Part shown: positions 1 through 7,691 of the stretch, in pieces | Layout of the letters: the number at the start of each line of letters is the position of its first letter | Numbering within the stretch: position 1 is the stretch's first letter | Origin: DASSHA01 sp035693145 | Lineage (GTDB): Bacteria > Chloroflexota > Limnocylindria > Limnocylindrales > CSP1-4 | Assembly: GCA_035693145.1 (NCBI GenBank) | Contig: DASSHA010000081.1 | Coordinates: 1 to 17,791 of the forward strand | Reading direction: 5' to 3' | DNA: 17,791 nt | Notes under the pieces: model-generated | Seen by the model: only the letters and a program-made list of their open reading frames with translations | What the model was told of the DNA's origin: nothing | Databases searched by the model: none | Translations under genes and position numbers: made by a program

Positions 1-147
1 AACGACGAGGCGACGATCCCGTTCGGCGGGATGGGCGCGTCGGGCAACGGCAGTCGCTTCGGTGGGCCGGCGAACTGGGACGAGTTCAGCGAGTGGCAGT
101 GGGTGACGATCCGCGACGACCCGAAGTCCTATCCGTACCCCTACTGA
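1..147 (+). CDS. Aldehyde dehydrogenase, C-terminal fragment (benzaldehyde/vanillin dehydrogenase-like)
   Basis: Only the last 48 residues are in the window; the frame is open from base 1 and ends with TGA at 145-147. The fragment carries the conserved C-terminal aldehyde dehydrogenase block PFGGMGASGNGSRFGG, followed by a W-x-T-x-R segment and a Tyr/Pro-rich end (YPYPY). This tail is typical of NAD(P)-dependent aldehyde dehydrogenases of the benzaldehyde/vanillin group, which oxidise aromatic or aliphatic aldehydes to acids in the cytoplasm. The catalytic Cys and Glu lie upstream of the window and cannot be checked. The LacI-type gene starts 7 bases after the stop, so the two are probably co-transcribed. 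Family assignment is fairly secure; substrate is unknown. Confidence 0.85.
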   Translation, partial: NDEATIPFGGMGASGNGSRFGGPANWDEFSEWQWVTIRDDPKSYPYPY

Positions 148-154
148 TCCGCGG

Positions 155-1216
155 ATGGCCTCGATCACGGACGTCGCCCGGCTCGCCGGCGTGTCGACGG
201 CGACCGCCTCGCGGGTCGTCTCGTCCGCGGCCTACGCCGTGAGCGCGCCGACACGCGAGCGGGTGCTCGAGGCCGCGCGAGCGCTGGACTACGTCCCGAA
301 CGCGCTCGCCCGCGGCCTTCAGAAGAGCCACGTCCCGGTCGTCGGCGTCATCGTCCACGACATCACCGACCCGTACTTCGCCGAGATCGTCCGAGGCGTC
401 GAGGACGCCGCGGCTCCCGGCGGCAACCTCGTGATCACCTGCAGCTCGGACCGCGTCGCCGAGCGCGAGAACTCGTACGTCCGGCTGCTCCGCTCGATGC
501 GCGCGTCGGCGATCATCTTCGCGGGCAGCGGGTTCGACGACCGCGCCGCCAACGACCAGCTCGCCCGCCACGTCGCCGCCATCCGCGCCTACGGCGGCGC
601 GGTCGTCCACCTCTCTCCGCACGCGCTCGGCGAGCCGGAGATCCGCGTCGACAACGTCGCGGGCGTGGCGGCGATGATCGGCGAGCTCGTCGGACTCGGC
701 CATCGCCGGATCGCCTTCCTCGCCGGCCCCTCGTCGCTCCTCGTGGCCCGTCGGCGGCTCGAAGGCTATCGCCGCGGGCTCGCCGAGGCAGGTCTCGCGT
801 TCGACCCGCGCCTCGTCGTCGCGACGTCGTTCAATCGGGACGGCGGTGCGGTCGGCGTCGACGCGCTGCTGGAGCGGGAGACGCCGGTCACGGCGATCTG
901 CGCGGCGAACGACCTGCTCGCCCTGGGGGCGCTCGAACGGCTCGAGGAGCTCGGGGTCGACGTGCCGGGCACGGTCTCGGTGGCCGGCTTCGACGACATC
1001 GCGACCGCAGCGCTCGTCGCACCGAGCCTGTCCACGGTCCATCTCCCGCTTCACGAGATCGGGCGTCGCGGGTTCGCCTTCGCCGAGCGGACGCTCGCCG
1101 GAGAGCGGCCCGAGCCGGAGGTCCTCCCGACCCGGCTCGTCATGCGCGGATCGACCGCCTTGGCCCCCGCCACCGCCCTAGTCGGTCGTGGCGCGCCGAC
1201 GGCGGTGGCGTCGTGA
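155..1216 (+). CDS. LacI-family transcriptional regulator
   Basis: A 353-residue protein of normal LacI/GalR length. Residues 3-57 form the N-terminal helix-turn-helix and hinge: SITDVARLAGVSTATASRV, then the YVPNALARGL hinge helix. The rest is a periplasmic-binding-protein-like effector domain with family signatures VVGVIVHDITDPYF (about 62-75), a GHRRIAFLAGP stretch and the VAGFDDIATAALVAPSLSTV motif near residues 275-295. It presumably binds a pathway sugar, acid or aromatic metabolite and represses this operon. No clear Shine-Dalgarno precedes ATG 155, but the start gives the expected N-terminus right before the HTH. The gene lies inside the operon it probably controls, which would give autoregulation. 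The stop overlaps the next start by 4 bases (GTGA). The operator is not visible because the operon promoter is outside the window. Confidence 0.93.
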   Translation: MASITDVARLAGVSTATASRVVSSAAYAVSAPTRERVLEAARALDYVPNALARGLQKSHVPVVGVIVHDITDPYFAEIVRGVEDAAAPGGNLVITCSSDRVAERENSYVRLLRSMRASAIIFAGSGFDDRAANDQLARHVAAIRAYGGAVVHLSPHALGEPEIRVDNVAGVAAMIGELVGLGHRRIAFLAGPSSLLVARRRLEGYRRGLAEAGLAFDPRLVVATSFNRDGGAVGVDALLERETPVTAICAANDLLALGALERLEELGVDVPGTVSVAGFDDIATAALVAPSLSTVHLPLHEIGRRGFAFAERTLAGERPEPEVLPTRLVMRGSTALAPATALVGRGAPTAVAS

Positions 1217-1974
1217 CGACGGGTTCGCTCGCCGGCCGCGTCGTCCTCGTGACCGGCAGCAGCCGCGGGATCGGGGCCGAGATCGCGGTCGGGGCGGCGG
1301 CGCAGGGCGCGACCGTGGCCGTCCACTATCTCCGCGGCGCGGAGGATGCGGCGCGAACCGTCGAGCGGGCACGGGGCGCCGGCGCGGCCGACACGGAAGC
1401 GTTCGCGGCCGACGTCGCGGACGGCTCGCAGGCGGAGGCGCTCGTCGGGCGCGTCATCGAGCGGTTCGGCCGGATCGACGCGCTCGTGAACAACGCCGGC
1501 CTGACCCAGGTCGGACCATTTCTCGACATCGAGCCCGCCGAGTGGAACGCCATCATCGGAACCGACCTGACCGCGGCCTTCCACACCTGTCGCGCGGCGC
1601 TGCCGTCGATGGTCGAGCGCGGCAGCGGCGCGATCGTCAACGTGGCGTCGCGGCTCGGCCAGATGGGCGTCGCCGAGACGGCCGCGTACAGCGCCGCGAA
1701 GGCCGGGCTGATCGGGCTCACCCGCGCGCTCGCGAAGGAGTTCGGGCCGCACGGCATCCGCGTCAACGCCGTCGCGCCGGGCGTGACCGTCACCGGGATG
1801 ACGACGGACCTCGTCGAGAGCGAGGAAGGCCGGCGCCGGCTGCGCGACATGCCGCTCGGCCGGTTCGGTCGGGCCGACGAGGTCGCCGAGGTCGTCATCT
1901 TCCTCCTCTCCGACGCGGCAAGCCTGTTCCTCGGCCAGACGCTCAATCCGAACGCCGGGGGGTACATGCCGTGA
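1213..1974 (+). CDS. Short-chain dehydrogenase/reductase (classical SDR, FabG-like)
   Basis: A 253-residue classical SDR oxidoreductase. The Rossmann cofactor motif TGSSRGIG is at residues 14-21, NNAG at 93-96, catalytic Ser at 146, and Tyr159 and Lys163 in YSAAK, with the normal 13-residue Ser-Tyr spacing. The post-catalytic segment IRVNAVAPG is also intact, so the enzyme should be active in NAD(P)-linked alcohol/ketone interconversion. The closest look-alikes are FabG-type 3-oxoacyl reductases, but the operon context (aldehyde dehydrogenase, CoA transferase, enoyl-CoA hydratase) points to oxidation of a hydroxylated catabolic intermediate. GTG 1213 overlaps the LacI stop, implying translational coupling. 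Substrate cannot be read from sequence. Confidence 0.93.
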   Translation: MTTGSLAGRVVLVTGSSRGIGAEIAVGAAAQGATVAVHYLRGAEDAARTVERARGAGAADTEAFAADVADGSQAEALVGRVIERFGRIDALVNNAGLTQVGPFLDIEPAEWNAIIGTDLTAAFHTCRAALPSMVERGSGAIVNVASRLGQMGVAETAAYSAAKAGLIGLTRALAKEFGPHGIRVNAVAPGVTVTGMTTDLVESEEGRRRLRDMPLGRFGRADEVAEVVIFLLSDAASLFLGQTLNPNAGGYMP

Positions 1975-1984
1975 GGGTCCTCCC

Positions 1985-3544
1985 GTGAAGGGTGTGATCT
2001 CCGTCCGCGACGCCGTCGGGCTCGTCGGCGACGGTTCGACCGTGCTCGTCGCCGGATCCGGAGCGGGCCATGCGCTGCCGCAGCGGTTCATCGACGAGCT
2101 CGCGGCCGTGTACGAGGCCGAGGGGCGGCCGCGGGACCTGACGACGGTTCGCGTCGTCGGCATCGGCGACTTCGCGGACCGCGGCTTCAGCCAGCTCGCG
2201 CTGCCGGGGCTCATGCGCCGGACGATCGGCAGCAACATCGGCAACGAGCCGCGACTCGGCGCGCTCGTCGAGGCCGGCGAGCTCGAGGCCTATTCGTTCC
2301 CGCAGGGCGTGCTGTCGCAGCTGATGCGCGAGATCGCCGCCGGCCGGCCGGGGCTCGTCACCCACGTCGGCCTCGGGACGTACGTCGACCCTCGCCAGAC
2401 CGGCGGCAGGCAGAACGCCCGGACGACCGAGGACCTCGTCGAGGTCGTGAGCCTTCGTGGCCGCGAATGGCTGCTGTTCCACGCCTTCCCGATCGACGTC
2501 GCGGTCATCCGCGGCACGACCGCCGACGAGGACGGCAACCTGACGATGGAGGGCGAGGCGATCCCGGGCGAAATGCTGTCGATGGCGATGGCCGCCCGGA
2601 ACAGCGGCGGGATCGTGGTCGCTCAGGTCCGCCAGCTCGCGAGCCGGGGCAGCCTCCGGATGCGAGACGTCAAGGTGCCGGGCGCGCTCGTCGACCACGT
2701 CTACGTCGACCCCGACCAGTGGCAGACGTACATCACCCGCGACTCGCCGTACTACAGCGGGGCGATGCGCCGACCGGCCGTCGCGGAGCCGCCGCTCCCG
2801 CTCGACGTCCGCAAGGTCATCGCCCGCCGCTCGCTCCTCGAGTTCCCGCCCGGCGCGATCTGCAACCTCGGCTTCGGGATCAGCCAGATGATCGGCCGCG
2901 TCGCCTGGGAGGAGGGGATCACCGACCGCCTCGTGCTGACGGTGGAACAGGGCATCTTCGGCGGCGTGCCGGTCGCGGGCAACGAAGGGGGCGCCGGCTT
3001 CAACTACCAGGCGATGCTCGACCAGCCGTACATGTTCGACTTCTACGACGGCGGCGGACTCGACATCGCGAGCCTCTCGTTCGCCGAAGTCGACGCCGAC
3101 GGAAACGTGAACGTCCACGCCTTCGAGGGGCGCGTGCGCGGTCCGGGCGGCTTCCCGAACATCAGCGCGCGGACCCCGCGCATCAACTTCGTCGGCACGC
3201 TCACCGCCCGCGGCCTCGAGCTCGAGATCGACGACGGGATCCGGATCGTCCACGAGGGCTCGCTGTCGAAGTTCGTGCCGCAGGTCAAGGAGATCTCGTT
3301 CAATGGGCGCCTCGCCAGGGAGCGCGGCCAGCAGGTGCGGTACATCACCGACCGTGCGGTGTTCGCCCTCGAGGACGACGGCCTCGTCCTGATCGAGGTC
3401 GCGCCCGGCATCGACGTCGAACGGGACGTCCTGGGCCGGATGGGCTTCCGCCCGCGGGTCGCAGACGATCTGCGGACGATGGACCGCCGTCTCTATGTGA
3501 CCGGGCCGATGGGTCTCGCTGCGGATTTCGGTGCCGCGACGTGA
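1985..3544 (+). CDS. Fused acyl-CoA:carboxylate CoA-transferase (YdiF/propionate CoA-transferase type)
   Basis: A 519-residue protein with both halves of a family I CoA-transferase in one chain, the size of propionate CoA-transferase or YdiF. The N-terminal half contains the VRDAVGLVGDGSTV start and the GLVTHVGLGTYVDPRQTGG block. The C-terminal half contains the active-site segment LTVEQGIFGGVP, with the expected thioester-forming glutamate at Glu321 (codon 2945-2947), followed by a Gly-rich loop and an FYDGGGLDIASL stretch. The reaction is transfer of CoA from an acyl-CoA donor such as acetyl-CoA to a free acid, activating a pathway acid for beta-oxidation-like steps. GTG 1985 is preceded by GAGGG (1973-1977) at good spacing. 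The gap to the SDR is 10 bases, and the end overlaps the hydratase start. The acid substrate is unknown. Confidence 0.92.
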   Translation: MKGVISVRDAVGLVGDGSTVLVAGSGAGHALPQRFIDELAAVYEAEGRPRDLTTVRVVGIGDFADRGFSQLALPGLMRRTIGSNIGNEPRLGALVEAGELEAYSFPQGVLSQLMREIAAGRPGLVTHVGLGTYVDPRQTGGRQNARTTEDLVEVVSLRGREWLLFHAFPIDVAVIRGTTADEDGNLTMEGEAIPGEMLSMAMAARNSGGIVVAQVRQLASRGSLRMRDVKVPGALVDHVYVDPDQWQTYITRDSPYYSGAMRRPAVAEPPLPLDVRKVIARRSLLEFPPGAICNLGFGISQMIGRVAWEEGITDRLVLTVEQGIFGGVPVAGNEGGAGFNYQAMLDQPYMFDFYDGGGLDIASLSFAEVDADGNVNVHAFEGRVRGPGGFPNISARTPRINFVGTLTARGLELEIDDGIRIVHEGSLSKFVPQVKEISFNGRLARERGQQVRYITDRAVFALEDDGLVLIEVAPGIDVERDVLGRMGFRPRVADDLRTMDRRLYVTGPMGLAADFGAAT

Positions 3545-4320
3545 GCGGACTCGTCGCGCTCGAGCTCGGCCCGGTCGCGCACCTCGAGCTCGCGAACCCG
3601 CCGCTCAACCTCGTCACGCCGGCGCTGCTCGACGACCTCGAGGCCGCGCTCGCGACGCTCGAGGCGGCGGAGGCGGGGGAGGTTCGGGCCGTCGTCGTGA
3701 CGGGTCGCGGCGAGCGCGCCTTTTCGGCGGGTTCGGACGTGGGCGGGTTCGAGGCACACCGGGGCCCCGACGGACGCGCCGCCTTCGCCCGCGAGGAGGC
3801 CATCGGGTCGCGGCTCGCGACGCTGCCGATGCCGACGATCGCGGCGATCGAGGGCAACGCGCTGGGAGGCGGCCTCGAGCTCGCGCTCTGCTGCGACATC
3901 CGGGTCGCGTCCGAGCGCGCGCGCCTCGGGTTGCCCGAGGTGCGGCTCGCGGTCACGCCCGGGGCGGGCGGGACGCAGCGGCTGCCGCGGACGGTCGGGC
4001 TGGCGCGGGCGCGGGAGCTCATCCTGACCGGCCGCGTTGTCACGGCCGCCGAGGCCGAACGGATCGGGCTCGTCCACGAGGTCGTCCCGGACGGCGAGGC
4101 CCGAGCCCGGGCCGACGCAATTGCCGCCGAGATCGCCGACCGCGGGCCGCTCGCGGTCCGCGAGGCGAAGCGGCTGCTCGATCTGGCGCTCGACGTCGAC
4201 CTCGAGGCCGGCCTCGCCGCGGAGCTCGACGCGTCCGAGCGCGTCTTCGCGACGGAGGACGTGGTCGAGGGCGTTCGGGCGTTCTTCGACAAGCGCGCTC
4301 CCGAGTACCGGGGCCGGTGA
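3541..4320 (+). CDS. Enoyl-CoA hydratase/isomerase (crotonase superfamily)
   Basis: A 259-residue crotonase of normal length. The frame is open far upstream, but GTG 3541 overlaps the CoA-transferase stop (GTGA) and gives the standard N-terminus, so I chose it. The oxyanion-hole segment AFSAGSDVGGF and the GNALGGGLELALCCDI block are present. Both glutamates used by true hydratases can be placed: Glu113 in GGLEL and Glu133 in LPEVRL, 20 residues apart as in rat mitochondrial crotonase (144/164). The TPGAGGTQRLPR segment follows. It should therefore hydrate a 2-enoyl-CoA rather than being an isomerase-only paralogue. With the CoA-transferase and SDR it would form an activation, hydration and dehydrogenation module. 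Exact substrate unknown; a ring-opening hydrolase of the same fold is possible. Confidence 0.93.
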   Translation: MSGLVALELGPVAHLELANPPLNLVTPALLDDLEAALATLEAAEAGEVRAVVVTGRGERAFSAGSDVGGFEAHRGPDGRAAFAREEAIGSRLATLPMPTIAAIEGNALGGGLELALCCDIRVASERARLGLPEVRLAVTPGAGGTQRLPRTVGLARARELILTGRVVTAAEAERIGLVHEVVPDGEARARADAIAAEIADRGPLAVREAKRLLDLALDVDLEAGLAAELDASERVFATEDVVEGVRAFFDKRAPEYRGR

Positions 4321-4326
4321 GGAGGG
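4321..4326 (+). promoter_or_regulatory. Strong Shine-Dalgarno for the LLM oxidoreductase gene
   Basis: GGAGGG lies directly after the hydratase stop codon, 4 bases before ATG 4331. The reading frame remains open far upstream, so this site decides the start. It is one of only three strong ribosome sites in the window; most other genes rely on stop/start overlap. Confidence 0.75.
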
Positions 4327-4330
4327 TGGA

Positions 4331-5386
4331 ATGAGTGATGTCGGGCGGTTCGGCGTGTTCCTGCCGTCGTACGTCTGGGAGGGCGACGGACCCGAGCGGG
4401 CGCGTGGGATCAAGGCGTTCGCCCGGACGGTCGAGGACCTCGGCTTCGACTCGCTCTTCATCACCGACCACCTGCTCGTCGGCAAGCGCTTCTACTCGGT
4501 GAACTGGCTCGAGCCGATCCTGTCGCTCGCGGTCGCGGCGGGAGTGACGGAGCGCGTCCGGCTCGGCACCTCGATCCTGATCATGCCGCTGCGCAACCCC
4601 GTCCTCCTCGCGAAGGAGCTGGCGACGCTCCAGTTCCTCTCGGACAACCGGGTGGTGCTCGGCGCCGGCGTCGGCTGGAACGACGCGGAATACGAGGCCG
4701 TCGGCGTCCACAAGTCGGAGCGCGGGAAGCGGACCGACGAGATGCTCGACATCATGCTGCCCCTCCTCGAGGGCGAGACCGTGACGTATCACGGCCGCTA
4801 CTACTCGGTCGACGACGTCTTCATCGAGCCACGGACCGGCGAGCGGCCGGCGCTCTGGGTCGGCGGCGGCTCGCAGCTGGCGAACCCGAAGTCGCCCGAC
4901 GTCCCGAAGTTCGTGGAATCGGTCAAGGCGCGCACGCTCCGCGCCGACGGCTGGATCCCTCGTCCGACCTGCCCGCCGCCGGACATCCGGCGCGACTGGG
5001 ACGAGCTGCAGGCCTTCTTCGGCGAGAACGGCCAGGACCCGTCGGGTCTCTCCGTGGCGCACGAGAACTTCCTCCATCTCGTGCTGACGAACGATCCCGT
5101 CAAGGCGCGCGAGGAGCAGCACCGCGCGTTCCTGCGGGTCATGAGTGGCGAGCGCGGTCCCGACTACCTCGAATCCGTCTATCTGTTCGGGACGCCCGAC
5201 GAGATCGTCGCCTCGCTCCAGGCGAGGGTCGATGCCGGGGTCGAGCAGTTCATCCTCCACACGATGACGCCGGACCCGGCGCAGCTCGAGGATTGGGTGC
5301 GGGAGATCATCCCGAACGTCACGTTCCCGCCGAGCGCCGGGCCGGTCCGGAAGCCGAACCGGGACGAGGTCGCCGTCGCTTCGTGA
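4331..5386 (+). CDS. LLM-class flavin/F420-dependent oxidoreductase
   Basis: A 351-residue bacterial luciferase-like TIM-barrel protein. The N-terminus RFGVFLPSYVWEG, the DSLFITDHLL segment (about residues 38-47), RVRLGTSILIMPLRNPV (about 76-92), GRVVLGAGVGW-type loop (here NRVVLGAGVGWNDAEYEA) and YHGRYYSVDDV are hallmark blocks of the F420-dependent glucose-6-phosphate dehydrogenase/methylene-H4MPT reductase-like branch. Members use F420 or FMN and either transfer hydride or act as monooxygenases. The sequence alone does not decide between cofactors. In this operon it could do a Baeyer-Villiger or ring-hydroxylation step, or a ketone/aldehyde redox step. The start is set by a strong Shine-Dalgarno, and the stop overlaps the AroE-like start (GTGA). 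Confidence 0.92.
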   Translation: MSDVGRFGVFLPSYVWEGDGPERARGIKAFARTVEDLGFDSLFITDHLLVGKRFYSVNWLEPILSLAVAAGVTERVRLGTSILIMPLRNPVLLAKELATLQFLSDNRVVLGAGVGWNDAEYEAVGVHKSERGKRTDEMLDIMLPLLEGETVTYHGRYYSVDDVFIEPRTGERPALWVGGGSQLANPKSPDVPKFVESVKARTLRADGWIPRPTCPPPDIRRDWDELQAFFGENGQDPSGLSVAHENFLHLVLTNDPVKAREEQHRAFLRVMSGERGPDYLESVYLFGTPDEIVASLQARVDAGVEQFILHTMTPDPAQLEDWVREIIPNVTFPPSAGPVRKPNRDEVAVAS

Positions 5387-6240
5387 CACGCCGCGTCGCC
5401 CTCCTCGGAAAGCCGCTCCGCCGGCGGCATTCGGTCGTCATGCATAACGCGGCCTTCGCCGCAGCGGGCATCGACGGCGAGTACGTCCTTGCCGAGATCG
5501 ACGAACCGGAGGTCCCGGACGCCGTCGATCGTGCCCGTCGGCCCGACTTCCTCGGGCTCGGCGTCACCGCGCCGTACAAGCAGGTTGTCGCCGGGCTCGT
5601 CGACGAGGTCGAGGGCGGGGCCCGGACGATCGGTGCGGTGAACAACGTCGTCCGGCGCGACGACTCCACGCTTCTCGGGTTCAACACGGACGCGCCCGGG
5701 TTCGCGGCCGCCGTCGAGCGCGCGATGGGCCGCCCGATCGAGGGCGTCGACGTCGTCGTCGCGGGAGCGGGCGGGGCCGCGCATGCCGTCGTGTTCGCGC
5801 TGCTCTCGGGCGGTGCCGGGCGGGTCGTCATCGGCAATCGAACGCGGGCGAGCGCGGACGCGCTGGCCGAACGCTTCGCGGCCCTCGGCGGAGGTCGGAT
5901 CGAGGCCGTCGAGCTCGGTTCGACGGGCTTCGGGGACGCGCTCGCTCGTGCCGATCTCGCGGTCAACGCGACGACGGTCGGCATGGTCGACCCCGGCGCG
6001 ACCATCGACGTCGAGCGGCTGCCGCCGCACGCAACCGTCTTCGACCTCGTCTACGTGCCGCCGGAGACGCCGCTCCTCGCCGCGGCAAAGGCGCGCGGCC
6101 TGCGGGCAGCGAACGGCTCGGAGATGCTCATCGCGCAGGCCGCGCTCGCGTTCGAGCGCTGGACGGGGATCGGCGGCATGTCGGACGTCATGCGGACGGC
6201 GGTCGGGCCGCTCCTCGCCGACGCCGCCGCGGTCGCCTGA
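5383..6240 (+). CDS. Shikimate/quinate dehydrogenase-like protein with altered substrate motif
   Basis: A 285-residue AroE-fold protein; GTG 5383 overlaps the previous stop and gives the normal N-terminus. Catalytic and binding residues of shikimate dehydrogenase are kept: Lys66 in VTAPYK, Asn87 in GAVNN and Asp103 in GFNTD (E. coli AroE Lys65, Asn86, Asp102). The C-terminal nucleotide domain has AGAGGAAHAV and NRTRAS, which favours NADP. The N-terminal HSxSP motif that binds the substrate carboxylate is rewritten. Aligned on the following MHN, the conserved H-S-x-S-P reads R-R-H-S-V, so the first serine becomes Arg15 and the second remains Ser17. In a catabolic operon with CoA and ring-cleavage enzymes it is probably not housekeeping AroE but a dehydrogenase of a related cyclic hydroxy compound such as quinate. 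That is inference. Confidence 0.85.
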   Translation: MTRRVALLGKPLRRRHSVVMHNAAFAAAGIDGEYVLAEIDEPEVPDAVDRARRPDFLGLGVTAPYKQVVAGLVDEVEGGARTIGAVNNVVRRDDSTLLGFNTDAPGFAAAVERAMGRPIEGVDVVVAGAGGAAHAVVFALLSGGAGRVVIGNRTRASADALAERFAALGGGRIEAVELGSTGFGDALARADLAVNATTVGMVDPGATIDVERLPPHATVFDLVYVPPETPLLAAAKARGLRAANGSEMLIAQAALAFERWTGIGGMSDVMRTAVGPLLADAAAVA

Positions 6241-6243
6241 CCC

Positions 6244-6867
6244 GTGGAGCTCGGGGTTCGAGATGGTGGCCGGATCGAGATTCGCGCGATCTACACGATC
6301 GGGCTCAACTACCGCGACCCTGCCGCGGCGGCCGACGAGCGACCCGAACGTCCGCTCGTCTACGCGAAGGCGACGAGCTCCCTCGCGTCCGACGGGTCGG
6401 TCCTCCGCTGGGATCGGAGCCTGACCGCCAACGTCGACGGCGAGTGCGAGCTCGGCGTCGTCGTCGGCCCCGACGCGAGCGTCATCGGCTACACGATCGT
6501 GAACGACGTCACGTCGCGCGATCCATGGCTCGACGGCGACCAGTGGCTCCTCGGCAAGTCGATGCCCGGGTTCTGCCCGGTCGGCCCGGTCGTCGTCCCC
6601 GCTGGCATGATCGAGCCGGCCGACCTTCCGCTCGGGATGCGGCTCAACGGCGTCGACGTCCAGGACGGGCGGACGTCCGAGATGCGCTTCTCGATCGCCG
6701 AGATCCTCGACTACCTCGGCCGGCACGTCGCGCTCGAGCCGGGCGACCTCATCGCGACCGGGACGCCGGTCCGGACCGGACCGCTCGCCGAGCGGCATCT
6801 CGAGCCGGGCGACGTGATGACGTGCTGGATCGACGGGATCGGCGAGCTGACGACCACGGTTGCATAG
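6244..6867 (+). CDS. Fumarylacetoacetate hydrolase (FAH) family protein
   Basis: A 207-residue protein, the size of short FAH-family members such as FAHD1 or the homoprotocatechuate-path isomerase/decarboxylase domain. The metal-binding carboxylates are recognisable: Glu67 and Glu69 in the ECE (ExE) motif and Asp88 in VNDVTSRD. Lys105 in LLGKSMPGFCPVGP follows, and near the end comes the family signature LEPGDLIATGTP. These enzymes use Mg/Mn to hydrolyse, decarboxylate or isomerise 2-oxo or 1,3-diketo acids, commonly the last steps of aromatic meta-cleavage or tyrosine catabolism. GTG 6244 starts 3 bases after the AroE-like stop without a visible Shine-Dalgarno, so it is likely coupled. It supports an aromatic or alicyclic acid as operon substrate. 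The exact reaction cannot be assigned. Confidence 0.92.
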   Translation: MELGVRDGGRIEIRAIYTIGLNYRDPAAAADERPERPLVYAKATSSLASDGSVLRWDRSLTANVDGECELGVVVGPDASVIGYTIVNDVTSRDPWLDGDQWLLGKSMPGFCPVGPVVVPAGMIEPADLPLGMRLNGVDVQDGRTSEMRFSIAEILDYLGRHVALEPGDLIATGTPVRTGPLAERHLEPGDVMTCWIDGIGELTTTVA

Positions 6868-6874
6868 CGAACGC

Positions 6875-6880
6875 AGGAGG
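6875..6880 (+). promoter_or_regulatory. Strong Shine-Dalgarno for the creatininase-family gene
   Basis: AGGAGG followed by CACC and ATG 6885, inside the 17-base gap after the FAH gene. It fixes the start, since the frame is open further upstream. Confidence 0.8.
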
Positions 6881-6884
6881 CACC

Positions 6885-7691
6885 ATGAAGCCACGAACCG
6901 TCTTCCTGGCGGACATGACGAACCCCGAGATCGAGGCGCACCTGCGCGAGCGGGGCGAGGCCGCCACGGTGATCGTCCCGGTCGGCTCGACCGAGCAGCA
7001 CGGGCCGCACGGGCCGCTCGGGACCGATGCGCTCGTCCCGACCGAGATCGCCCGCCGCGTCGCGGAGGAGCGTGGTGCGCTCGTCGCCCCGACCGTCGCC
7101 TATGCCCTGTCGTACCCGCACGCCGGGTTCACCGGCGTCGTCTACCTGCGCATGTCGACGTTCGCCGCGCTGATCGAGGACCTCTGCGCGAACTTCTCGC
7201 GGATGGGCTTCCGGCGGATCGTCTTCCTCAATGGCCACTACGACAACACGTACGCGCTCGCCTACGCCTGCGCCGCCGCGGCCGACGCCGGCCGGATCGC
7301 CGCGGGCGCCCGCGCCTTCCCCGTCAATTACTGGGACGGCATGACGGCCGACGAGGGGGCCGAGTTCTTCGATCCGTCGAACGGGCTCCATGCGAACAAG
7401 GGCGAGACGTCCGCGGTCATGGCGATCGACCCGGACCTCGTCGACCTCGACGCCGCGAACGCCGAGATGCCGCCGTTTCCCGAGGTGACGAACGGGCCGG
7501 CCGTCCACACGGCGTTCTTCTTCTCGTCGCCGGGCTCGGTCTATCGCGCGACCCGCTCCGGGACATGGGGCGACGCGCGCGAATCGAACGCCGAGTTCGG
7601 GCGCCGCTACCTCGACGTCGTCACCCGCGCGACCGCCCGAATGCTCGACGACATCGAGCGGACCTTCGAGGCCATGCCCGACCGGTCGTGA
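6885..7691 (+). CDS. Creatininase-family metal-dependent hydrolase
   Basis: A 268-residue protein of creatininase length. The family metal site is visible: Glu37 and His39 in STEQHGPHGP, Asp48 in GTDAL, His118 in LNGHYDN, then His169 and Glu174 in HANKGETS. NGHYDN resembles the creatininase version (NGHYEN) more than the NGHGGN usual in MftE-like or ArfB-like members. The family hydrolyses small rings and amides: creatinine, formamidopyrimidines and, in some bacteria, 3-dehydro-inosose. No creatinase, sarcosine oxidase or inositol genes are in view, so creatinine is not supported. A cyclic pathway intermediate is more likely, but that is inference. It is the last gene of the + strand operon and ends exactly where nagA ends on the other strand. 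Confidence 0.9.
   Translation: MKPRTVFLADMTNPEIEAHLRERGEAATVIVPVGSTEQHGPHGPLGTDALVPTEIARRVAEERGALVAPTVAYALSYPHAGFTGVVYLRMSTFAALIEDLCANFSRMGFRRIVFLNGHYDNTYALAYACAAAADAGRIAAGARAFPVNYWDGMTADEGAEFFDPSNGLHANKGETSAVMAIDPDLVDLDAANAEMPPFPEVTNGPAVHTAFFFSSPGSVYRATRSGTWGDARESNAEFGRRYLDVVTRATARMLDDIERTFEAMPDRS

Noticed and set aside
5383..6240. Calling this gene housekeeping aroE.
   Set aside because: Altered SxS motif and catabolic neighbours make a biosynthetic role doubtful, so no symbol was given.
5179..6894. A long open frame on the - strand opposite the AroE-like and FAH genes, and similar long frames at 10062-11933 (+), 1943-3253 (-) and 4040-5389 (-).
   Set aside because: They are Arg/Asp/Gly/Ala-rich with no recognisable domain and lie opposite genes with intact catalytic motifs. 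Long antisense frames are expected at this GC content.
7679..7688. Perfect 10-bp palindrome CGACCGGTCG at the end of the creatininase gene.
   Set aside because: It has no loop and no T-run on either side, and lies in coding sequence; likely chance.
6885..7691. Reading the creatininase-family gene as creatinine amidohydrolase of a creatinine pathway.
   Set aside because: No creatinase or sarcosine oxidase gene is present and the family has several other substrates.
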